DNA of 64,000 nucleotides from assembly GCA_902540265.1 (NCBI GenBank), contig CACBLW010000007.1, positions 1 through 64,000 of the forward strand. Direction: 5' to 3'. The translations under genes were made by a program, and so were the position numbers. Positions 35,108 to 42,041 of this stretch are shown here, piece by piece. A model generated the notes under the pieces. That model did not search any database, had not been told where the DNA came from, and saw nothing but the letters and a program-made list of their open reading frames with translations. Source of the DNA: an uncultured Alphaproteobacteria bacterium. GTDB taxonomy: Bacteria; Pseudomonadota; Alphaproteobacteria; HIMB59; GCA-002718135. How positions within the stretch are numbered: position 1 is the stretch's first letter; each line of letters starts with the position of its first letter.

Positions 35108-36724
35108 ATGAAAAAAAACTCCGACTATATTGTTATAGGTGGTGGAGCATCAGGATGTGCTTTAACCCATAAACTCTTAAACTCAAATAAATCTGTAACA
35201 TTAATAGAATCTGGATACTCACATCATAATTTTTTATTAGATGTACCTGCCGGTTTTTTTAAATTAATTAATAACTCTAAGTATGCAACCTATTATAAAA
35301 CTAACCCTCAAAAACATCTTGGTAATAGAATTAATATTATTCCACAGGGAAATGTTTTAGGTGGTGGCACATCTATTAATGCTCAAGTTTATATGAGAGG
35401 AAGGTCTCAAGATTATAATGAATGGGATCAAATACTAAGAGTAAACAATGATAATGTTAAGTGGGATTGGGATGCAGTTCTTCCATATTTTAAAGAAATG
35501 GAAAATAATTCAAGATTAGAAAATAAATATCATAGTAAAAAAGGAAGTCTAAATGTGTCTGATTCACCATATGTAGATCAATTATCCTATGATTTCATTG
35601 AGTCTGTTGAAGCCTTAGGTGTTAAAAGGACTGACGATTTTAATGGAGAACATCAAAAGGGTGTTGGATTATATCAATATATGAATCGAAATGGGAAAAG
35701 ATCATCAGCAGCTTACGCATTTATTGAAAACGAAAAAGATAATTCACTTCTTAAATTATTATTAAAAACAACTGTAAAAAAAATTGAAATAGAAAATGAT
35801 AAAGCTATTGGTGTTATAATTGAAAATGATAAAGGAGAAGAAGAAAAAATTTATGCAAATAACGAAATAATTTTAGCAGCAGGATCATTTATTACGCCAA
35901 AATTATTAATGTTATCTGGAATTGGAAATGAAGCAGAATTAGAAACGCTCTCTATAAAATGCAAAAATAATCTGCCAGGAGTTGGTAAAAACTTAATGGA
36001 TCATCCTGAATGCCCTTTAATTGCATCCGCTAACGGTAAATATGGTTATTATAAACAAGGTGAAGGATGGAGAATGATAAAAAATGGTATTGAGTTTCTT
36101 TTATTTGGAACAGGCAGAGTAAATTCGACTGGAGTTGAAGCTGGAGCATTTGTTAATCCAATAAACAGTGAGGATTTAGCATATATACAAGCTTTTTTTG
36201 TTCCGAGTATTTATATGAATTCAGATACTATTGGTGTTATTGATGATGATTATGGAATGTCAATTACAACTGTAATGACAAAACCAAAATCAAGAGGTTA
36301 TGTAAAACTGAAATCATCTAATTTTAAAGATATTCCAGAAATTGAATTAAATTTATTAAAACATGAAGATGATTTGAAAATGATGATGGCAGGACAAAGA
36401 TTTTTTTTAGAAGCTTTAAAAACTGGACCGTTATCAAAGAAGGTTAAAAAAATAATTATACCAGATACAACAGACCTAACAGACGAAAAGTTAGAAAAAC
36501 ATTGCAGAAGATTTGTGAGAACTAATTATCATCCATCTGGTACTGCTAAAATGGGTGCAGATAACGATAAGATGGCTGTTTTAGATTCAAAATTAAGAGT
36601 TAGAGGTATAGAAAATCTTCGTGTTTGTGACTTATCTTCTATGCCAAATATAAACTCTGGTAATACTTCTGCGCCAGCAATGATGCTAGGTCTAAGATGT
36701 GGTGATTTTTTAACTCAATCTTAA
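35108..36724 (+). CDS. GMC-family FAD oxidoreductase, copy 2
   Basis: A 538-residue flavoprotein, collinear with the protein at 26727-28325. The FAD motif GGGASG is near the N-terminus, followed by LGGGTSINAQVYMRGR, AAGSFITPKLLMLSGIG and the C-terminal active-site NYHPSGTAKMG. An inserted or longer VNNDNVKWDWDAVLPYF region distinguishes it slightly from copy 1. The two copies flank the polyol module on opposite strands and may act on different alcohols from the same import pool. The gene ends the catabolic island. Confidence 0.86.
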   Translation: MKKNSDYIVIGGGASGCALTHKLLNSNKSVTLIESGYSHHNFLLDVPAGFFKLINNSKYATYYKTNPQKHLGNRINIIPQGNVLGGGTSINAQVYMRGRSQDYNEWDQILRVNNDNVKWDWDAVLPYFKEMENNSRLENKYHSKKGSLNVSDSPYVDQLSYDFIESVEALGVKRTDDFNGEHQKGVGLYQYMNRNGKRSSAAYAFIENEKDNSLLKLLLKTTVKKIEIENDKAIGVIIENDKGEEEKIYANNEIILAAGSFITPKLLMLSGIGNEAELETLSIKCKNNLPGVGKNLMDHPECPLIASANGKYGYYKQGEGWRMIKNGIEFLLFGTGRVNSTGVEAGAFVNPINSEDLAYIQAFFVPSIYMNSDTIGVIDDDYGMSITTVMTKPKSRGYVKLKSSNFKDIPEIELNLLKHEDDLKMMMAGQRFFLEALKTGPLSKKVKKIIIPDTTDLTDEKLEKHCRRFVRTNYHPSGTAKMGADNDKMAVLDSKLRVRGIENLRVCDLSSMPNINSGNTSAPAMMLGLRCGDFLTQS

Positions 36725-36773
36725 GATAATAAATTTTAAAATTATAAACCTAAATTTGCTTTAAACTAGTAAT

Positions 36774-37343
36774 TCAACCTTTAAATAAAAATAAGTTAGT
36801 TTTGATTCTAACTTTATCTTTTAAAATTGATGTGTTTTTCCAACTACCTATACCAATTTCAAAGTCAGTTCTTGAAAACTCCAAATCACTTTGTATTTGT
36901 ACCACTTCTTTTGCTAATTGAGTGATTTTAATTGTTAGTGGAATAATTTGACTCTTTCCTTTTATTGTAAATTCAACATCAATAATAACTTCTTTTTGAT
37001 CAGAGTATGAAAATTTTCTAGTATCAACTAAAGCTATTGGAAATCTTTTTTCATCAAAAAAAATTTCACTTAATAGTAAATTTTTATATTTTTTATAATT
37101 TATTTCAATATCAGCTATTGCAACTGAAAACATTGCTTTATTATTTTTTTTATTATCTAAATCAATTTCAACAAATCCCTCTATTGTATTAAATTTACCT
37201 TTAACATTTTTCGCAAAAAGAACAGGTAATTCAAATTCAATTGATGAGATAGATTTGTCTAGAATCCATTTTTCTGATGCTAAAGAAATATCTGAAAAAA
37301 TTAATAAACTTATAGTTACAAAAAATAATTTAATTTTCTTCAA
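36774..37343 (-). CDS. YceI-like periplasmic protein
   Basis: A 189-residue secreted lipocalin-fold protein of the YceI family, which binds isoprenoid-like lipids; the WILDKSISSIEF opening, FAKNVKGKFNTIEG and FTIKGKSQIIPLTI are family features. The best start is a TTG at 37343, giving the signal peptide KKIKLFFVTISLLIFSDISLA directly after it; ATG starts further upstream (37394, 37376) would place 11-17 unneeded residues ahead of the signal. With the TTG start it overlaps the end of rnhA by 14 bases. The physiological ligand is unknown. Confidence 0.75.
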   Translation of the reverse strand: MKKIKLFFVTISLLIFSDISLASEKWILDKSISSIEFELPVLFAKNVKGKFNTIEGFVEIDLDNKKNNKAMFSVAIADIEINYKKYKNLLLSEIFFDEKRFPIALVDTRKFSYSDQKEVIIDVEFTIKGKSQIIPLTIKITQLAKEVVQIQSDLEFSRTDFEIGIGSWKNTSILKDKVRIKTNLFLFKG

Positions 37344-37755
37344 TATAGCGTCTTGCCAAATAATCTGCTTTTTCATTATGTTTATTCCCAGCATGACCTT
37401 TTACCCATTCCCAATTTATATTATGTTTTTTTATTAAATCATCTAGTGCTATCCACATTTCTTTATTTTTGACTGGTTTCTTTGCAGAAGTTTTCCATCC
37501 ATTTTTTTTCCAATTTATTATCCATGTTTCAATTCCATCTTTTACATATTTACTATCTGTATGGATAATTAAATCTTTTCTTCGTTCAAAATACTCTAAA
37601 GCTTTAATTGCTGCGGTTAACTCCATTTTGTTATTTGTTGTGTTTTGTTCACCTCCATTTAACTCAATTTCTTCATCATTATCTAAAATTACAACTCCCC
37701 ATCCACCTTTACCGGGATTACCAGAACATGCTCCATCAGTATAAATATTTATCAT
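37330..37755 (-). CDS. rnhA: Ribonuclease HI
   Basis: A 141-residue endonuclease degrading RNA in RNA-DNA hybrids. The catalytic carboxylates are D7 (YTDGAC), E45 (KMELTA), D67 (HTDSKY) and D131 (KADYLA), with the mobile H121 (VKGHAG). A basic protrusion (WKKNGWKTSAKKPVKNK) as in E. coli RNase HI is present. It overlaps thrB by 4 bases (ATGA-type), within the common alphaproteobacterial order ispH-thrB-rnhA. Confidence 0.96.
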   Translation of the reverse strand: MINIYTDGACSGNPGKGGWGVVILDNDEEIELNGGEQNTTNNKMELTAAIKALEYFERRKDLIIHTDSKYVKDGIETWIINWKKNGWKTSAKKPVKNKEMWIALDDLIKKHNINWEWVKGHAGNKHNEKADYLARRYIEEN

Positions 37756-38705
37756 TCTACTAAAATTTTATTTTGTTGATGCCATTTTAGAATATTTATA
37801 TATTCAAATGGGTCTTTTTTAACAACGACTGCATTAGGCGGATGAAAAATATAGTCGTGAACTCTTGTACATAATATTCTAACAGCTGCAGCTCTTAATA
37901 AAATATTTAATGATACTTTTTCAAGATCACTTAATTTTCTCAGTTTTTGATATTCCTCAAGAATTGTTAAGCAGTTTTGTTTATTAAATTTTTTTCCATT
38001 TTCACTAAAGCACCAATCATTAATTACGATAGCTATGTCGTATACATAAAAGTAATAGCATGAAAAATAGAAATCTATTACTCCAGAAATTTGTTCGTTT
38101 TTAAAAAAAATATTATCTCTAAACAAATCAGCATGAATGACACCACAAGGAATATTGGTTGGCCAATAATTTTCTAAATAATCTATTTCATTTTTTAACA
38201 AATACATTGTTTCGTTAAATTCTTTAGATTTATTATTAAGACATTTTTTGTAAATATTTTTCCAATCTTTTAAATCTAAGCTGTTTGGTCTTTTTTCATC
38301 AAAATTTAAGGTAAGATTGTGTAAATTAGCAATCATTTTCCCAACTTCTTTACACATTTCTAAGTTTGGTTTTTCAATACTTTTACCTTCTAGAAAGGAT
38401 ATAATAACAGCAGTTTTATTTTTTATTCTTTTTAATATTCTTCCATTTTTATCTGAGATCGCTTTAGGACACTTAAAATTATTTTTATTTAAAAAGTTTT
38501 TTAAATTTATAAAAAAAGGTAATTCTTCTTCGGTTACTCTTTTTTCAAAAATTGTTAAAATATATGGTTTATTATTACAAAAAATTTTAAAATTTGAGTT
38601 TTCTATCCCATCAACAATTTCTTCAAAGTTCTCTAAATCACCAATTGTGTAGTCAGATATAAAGGTTTCTATATCCTCCTTTGATAATTTAGTGAAAACT
38701 GCCAT
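37752..38705 (-). CDS. thrB: Homoserine kinase (aminoglycoside phosphotransferase fold)
   Basis: A 317-residue kinase phosphorylating L-homoserine for threonine synthesis. It belongs to the APH-fold ThrB used by Alphaproteobacteria, not the GHMP-type enzyme of E. coli. The catalytic loop is VIHADLFRDN and the metal motif is GVIDFYFS. It lies 2 bases after ispH and overlaps rnhA, so all three are co-transcribed. Confidence 0.92.
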   Translation of the reverse strand: MAVFTKLSKEDIETFISDYTIGDLENFEEIVDGIENSNFKIFCNNKPYILTIFEKRVTEEELPFFINLKNFLNKNNFKCPKAISDKNGRILKRIKNKTAVIISFLEGKSIEKPNLEMCKEVGKMIANLHNLTLNFDEKRPNSLDLKDWKNIYKKCLNNKSKEFNETMYLLKNEIDYLENYWPTNIPCGVIHADLFRDNIFFKNEQISGVIDFYFSCYYFYVYDIAIVINDWCFSENGKKFNKQNCLTILEEYQKLRKLSDLEKVSLNILLRAAAVRILCTRVHDYIFHPPNAVVVKKDPFEYINILKWHQQNKILVE

Positions 38706-38707
38706 TT

Positions 38708-39649
38708 TTATACGTTTAGTTTTTGTGGTACTTTAAAAAATATATCTTCTTTTTGATAATGTCCTTCATTAACTTGCAATTCAAAATTTTTAGTCAAATT
38801 ATCAAGAAGTTTTTTAACAAGTATTTCTGGTGATGATGCGCTTGCTGTTATTCCTATATTTTCAGATTCTTGAAATATATTTAAATTCAAGGAATCAACA
38901 TCTTCTACTAAAATAGCTTTTTTTGAACCATAATTTTTTGCTACTTCAACTAATCTTAAAGAATTTGAAGAGTTACTTGCACCAATTACTAAAAAATAAT
39001 CACATTGATTAGCTATTTTTTTAACAGCCTCTTGCCTATTTGTTGTAGCATAACAAATATCATTCTTTTTCGGTTCTATAACATTCTTAAAATGCAATTT
39101 TATCTCTTTTATTATATCTTTCGTATCATCTACTGATAGAGTTGTCTGAGTTACATACGCAATCTTATCATTCTGTTCAAAGGGTAACTTTTTTATATCC
39201 TCAACTTTTTCTACCAAATAAATTTCTTTATTGGTTTGACCCATAGTTCCAATAACTTCAGGATGATTCCTATGACCAATTAAAATAACAGGGAGATTTT
39301 TTTTATCAAAATTTTCTACCTCCTTATGAATTTTGCTAACAAGTGGACATGTTGCATCATAATATATTAAATTCAAACTTAATGCTTCCTCGGGTACTGC
39401 TTTTGGAACACCATGTGCAGAAAAGATAACTGGCCTACTTTTATCTTCAATCTCATTTAATTCTTCTACAAAAATAGCTCCCTGTGATTTAAGATTTTCA
39501 ACAACAAATTTATTATGCACTATTTCATGACGAACATATACTGGTGCACCATATTTTTTAAGAGCACCCTTAACCATTTCTATCGCCCTATCTACTCCTG
39601 CACAAAAACCTCGAGGTCCTGCAAGAAAGATATTAAGTTTTTTTGTCAT
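38708..39649 (-). CDS. ispH: 4-hydroxy-3-methylbut-2-enyl diphosphate reductase
   Basis: A 313-residue iron-sulphur enzyme catalysing the last step of the MEP isoprenoid pathway, giving IPP and DMAPP. The three cluster cysteines are C16 (RGFCAG), C101 (DATCPLV) and C199 (DICYATTNRQ). The HPEVIGTMGQ motif with catalytic E131 and the SAHGVP substrate histidine are present. It heads the ispH-thrB-rnhA-yceI run; the 112 bases upstream separate it from atpF. Confidence 0.96.
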   Translation of the reverse strand: MTKKLNIFLAGPRGFCAGVDRAIEMVKGALKKYGAPVYVRHEIVHNKFVVENLKSQGAIFVEELNEIEDKSRPVIFSAHGVPKAVPEEALSLNLIYYDATCPLVSKIHKEVENFDKKNLPVILIGHRNHPEVIGTMGQTNKEIYLVEKVEDIKKLPFEQNDKIAYVTQTTLSVDDTKDIIKEIKLHFKNVIEPKKNDICYATTNRQEAVKKIANQCDYFLVIGASNSSNSLRLVEVAKNYGSKKAILVEDVDSLNLNIFQESENIGITASASSPEILVKKLLDNLTKNFELQVNEGHYQKEDIFFKVPQKLNV

Positions 39650-39761
39650 TTAAATTTGCTAACATTAATTTTAGTTAGTTAATAATACTATAGATTTTAA
39701 AAATCTTTTAATGTTAATTTCTTAATATTATATTCAAATATTTAGACTGATTAATCTACTT

Positions 39762-40247
39762 TTAATTCTTTAAAACAGAGTTAAATTCAGTAATAGATTC
39801 TTCAATTAATGCAGACTTTTTATCGTTACTGAGATTTTGAAGTAGAATATTTCTCGTAGCCTCTATAGCAACACTTGAAATATAATTTTTTATAGAGTTA
39901 TTGGTATCTCTTACTAATTGTTCAATCTTATTTTCAGCTAATAATTTCCTTTTTTCAATTTGATCAGTTAATTTAGAGGTAGATATATCTTTCAGTTCAG
40001 CTATTCTTTTTTCAGATTCCAAATTAAGATTTTGTATTTCCTTTTCTACCTTAGTTTCTCTCTCTTTTAATTCATACAAAGCCCTTTGTGCTTCATTTTT
40101 TAAATTCTCAACTTCATCTATTTTATTTTTTATATCTTTTATTTGAGCATCTAAGCTAGATGTAAGAATTTTTCGTACCGGATTAAAAATAGCTGCAATA
40201 AATAGAATAAAAGATACTGCAACCCAAAATTGTGGATCAGAAAACAT
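39762..40247 (-). CDS. atpF: ATP synthase F0 subunit b
   Basis: A 161-residue peripheral-stalk subunit with one N-terminal membrane helix (about residues 7-22) and a long charged coiled coil (about 30-130) that reaches the F1 delta subunit. It follows the b' gene with a one-base overlap and ends the atpI-B-E-F'-F operon. Separate b and b' genes are a hallmark of alphaproteobacterial and photosynthetic F0 sectors. Confidence 0.93.
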   Translation of the reverse strand: MFSDPQFWVAVSFILFIAAIFNPVRKILTSSLDAQIKDIKNKIDEVENLKNEAQRALYELKERETKVEKEIQNLNLESEKRIAELKDISTSKLTDQIEKRKLLAENKIEQLVRDTNNSIKNYISSVAIEATRNILLQNLSNDKKSALIEESITEFNSVLKN

Positions 40248-40738
40248 TAATTAAAACTACCTTTATGTGTTTCAATAACTTTATTAATTTCATTCTCTGA
40301 CAATTCTATATCTGTGATTTTTCCAACAGTCAGTTTTGTAATATTAGCTATTTCATTGTTAATATTTTTCATTTGATCATCTTTACTTTTTAAAATTTCT
40401 TTTTCTGCATCAGAAACTTTTTTTTCTAAGTCTTTATCAAGTGAAGAAAGTTGAGAAGAAACATCTTCTTGTAAAGCATTGATTGTTTCTTTAATTTTCT
40501 CATCTGTTTCTAGTTTAGCCTTATTGATTCGATCATTAATTTTTGTTTCAATTTCCATTGCCTGTTCTTGAAGCTCTTTTGCTGATGATAAATTTTCATC
40601 TATTTTATTTTGTCTTTTCTCTAAAACTGTAGCTATTCTTGGAAGAGATACTCTCCATAAAAATACAAATAGAAAAGTAAAGAATACAGCTAACCAAAAG
40701 AGCTGTGAAACAAAAAACTCTGGATTTAATTGAGGCAT
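40247..40738 (-). CDS. ATP synthase F0 subunit b'
   Basis: A 163-residue second stalk subunit, membrane helix at about 10-30 (LFWLAVFFTFLFVFLW) and then a coiled coil rich in E, K and Q. The opening PQLNPEFFVSQLFWL is typical of b' (AtpF'/AtpG). It would pair with subunit b as a heterodimer. Located between atpE and atpF. Confidence 0.92.
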   Translation of the reverse strand: MPQLNPEFFVSQLFWLAVFFTFLFVFLWRVSLPRIATVLEKRQNKIDENLSSAKELQEQAMEIETKINDRINKAKLETDEKIKETINALQEDVSSQLSSLDKDLEKKVSDAEKEILKSKDDQMKNINNEIANITKLTVGKITDIELSENEINKVIETHKGSFN

Positions 40739-40755
40739 TAATTAATTATTGTGTT

Positions 40756-40980
40756 CTATCCAAACAAAATAACTAACGCAATAACCAGCGCGAAAAGTGC
40801 AATCGCTTCAACTAATGCGAAACCTAACATTGTCATTGTAAAAACTTCACCTCTTGCTGCTGGATTTCTTCCAACTGCTTGAATAAAAGATGAGAAAATA
40901 TTCCCAATTCCAATACCTGATCCAATAACACCGATAACGGCTAAACCCGCTCCGATTACTTTTGCTGCTTCAATTTCCAT
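40756..40980 (-). CDS. atpE: ATP synthase F0 subunit c
   Basis: A 74-residue two-helix proteolipid forming the rotor ring. The loop is QAVGRNPAARGEV and the ion-binding carboxylate is E58 in GFALVEAIALF. No Ser/Thr directly follows the glutamate, and helix 1 has no obvious sodium-site glutamine, so proton coupling is expected. AGGAGG precedes the start, giving a strong ribosome binding site in keeping with its high copy number. Confidence 0.96.
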   Translation of the reverse strand: MEIEAAKVIGAGLAVIGVIGSGIGIGNIFSSFIQAVGRNPAARGEVFTMTMLGFALVEAIALFALVIALVILFG

Positions 40981-40997
40981 AAGTCCTCCTATTTTAA

Positions 40998-41732
40998 TTA
41001 ATGTAAATGATAAGCATCGTTAATATATAAACACGTCAGTATTGCAAACACATATGCCTGCAAAAAAGCAATTAAAATTTCTAATCCTGTTAAAGCTACA
41101 ATGAAAGCTAAAGGAAAAACTCCAGTAAAAAATGGCATGGAAACGACAAAACCCGCAAATACTTTTAGTAATGTGTGACCAGCTAGCATGTTTGCAAATA
41201 ATCTAACTGATAAACTTATAGGTCTTGATAAATAAGAAATTACTTCAATAGGAATAAGCAGTGGATGCATGTAAAATGGTACACCCGGTATATAAAAGAA
41301 TGTAAAAAATTTAATGCCATGGTTAATAAATCCAAGAATAGTTACTCCAATAAATACAATTGCAGCTAACGCAAATGTAACTATGATATGGCTAGTGAAA
41401 GTAAATTGGTATGGTATCATACCAACCATATTTCCAATTAATACAAACATGAATAACGAGAAAACAAATGGGAAATACCTTTTCCCATTATCTCCAACTG
41501 TATCAGAGAGAAGCTGGGCAATAAAATTATACATCAATTCTGAGATAAGCTGCATCCTAGAAGGGATGATGGATCTTGTATTAACTGTTAAAGTTAAAAA
41601 AAGAGTAATTACTAAAACAGTGATGAGCATCGCAAAAGATGAATTTGTAAATGAAATGTTATAGCCACCAAGTTCAATATTAGATATTGGATCTATTTCG
41701 AACTGTTTTAGGGGACTATCTTTTGCGGCCAT
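40998..41732 (-). CDS. atpB: ATP synthase F0 subunit a
   Basis: A 244-residue membrane stator with about five to six helices. The essential arginine lies in SVRLFANMLAGH, and the C-terminal proton-channel helix is GLEILIAFLQAYVFAILTCLY. It forms the two proton half-channels against the c ring. It is 17 bases upstream of atpE. Confidence 0.96.
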   Translation of the reverse strand: MAAKDSPLKQFEIDPISNIELGGYNISFTNSSFAMLITVLVITLFLTLTVNTRSIIPSRMQLISELMYNFIAQLLSDTVGDNGKRYFPFVFSLFMFVLIGNMVGMIPYQFTFTSHIIVTFALAAIVFIGVTILGFINHGIKFFTFFYIPGVPFYMHPLLIPIEVISYLSRPISLSVRLFANMLAGHTLLKVFAGFVVSMPFFTGVFPLAFIVALTGLEILIAFLQAYVFAILTCLYINDAYHLH

Positions 41733-41753
41733 TATTGTTATTGAATATTAAAA

Positions 41754-42041
41754 TTACCTTTGCTTTTCAATGCGACGCATTACACGATAAACGTTCAAAA
41801 ATCCAGCTAATGCGCCAAATATAAAGAAAATAATCAACCCTATCGGTTTAGTATTAAAGTAATTATCCACAATAAGCCCAATTCCAACTCCAACAACTAG
41901 TGCAGCTATAATTTCTGTACTAATTTTAAAACCAAATCCAGCACCACTTTCTTTTTTTTTAATATTAGGTTCTTTATTTTGATTATCTAAATTATCAATT
42001 TTTTTACCTAATTCTTCTAAATTTTTATTTTTATAATTCAT
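41754..42041 (-). CDS. atpI: ATP synthase accessory protein AtpI
   Basis: A 95-residue protein with a charged N-terminus and two hydrophobic helices (about 48-65 and 69-85) with the glycine-rich GFKISTEIIAALVVGVGIG pattern of AtpI/AtpQ proteins. It assists c-ring assembly and magnesium supply in other bacteria. Its start overlaps the end of smc by 11 bases, so smc transcription probably reads into the ATP synthase genes. Confidence 0.88.
   Translation of the reverse strand: MNYKNKNLEELGKKIDNLDNQNKEPNIKKKESGAGFGFKISTEIIAALVVGVGIGLIVDNYFNTKPIGLIIFFIFGALAGFLNVYRVMRRIEKQR

Noticed and set aside
36732-36743. AATTTTAAAATT palindrome between convergent genes as a terminator
   Set aside because: All-A/T stem of low stability, expected by chance in this base composition.
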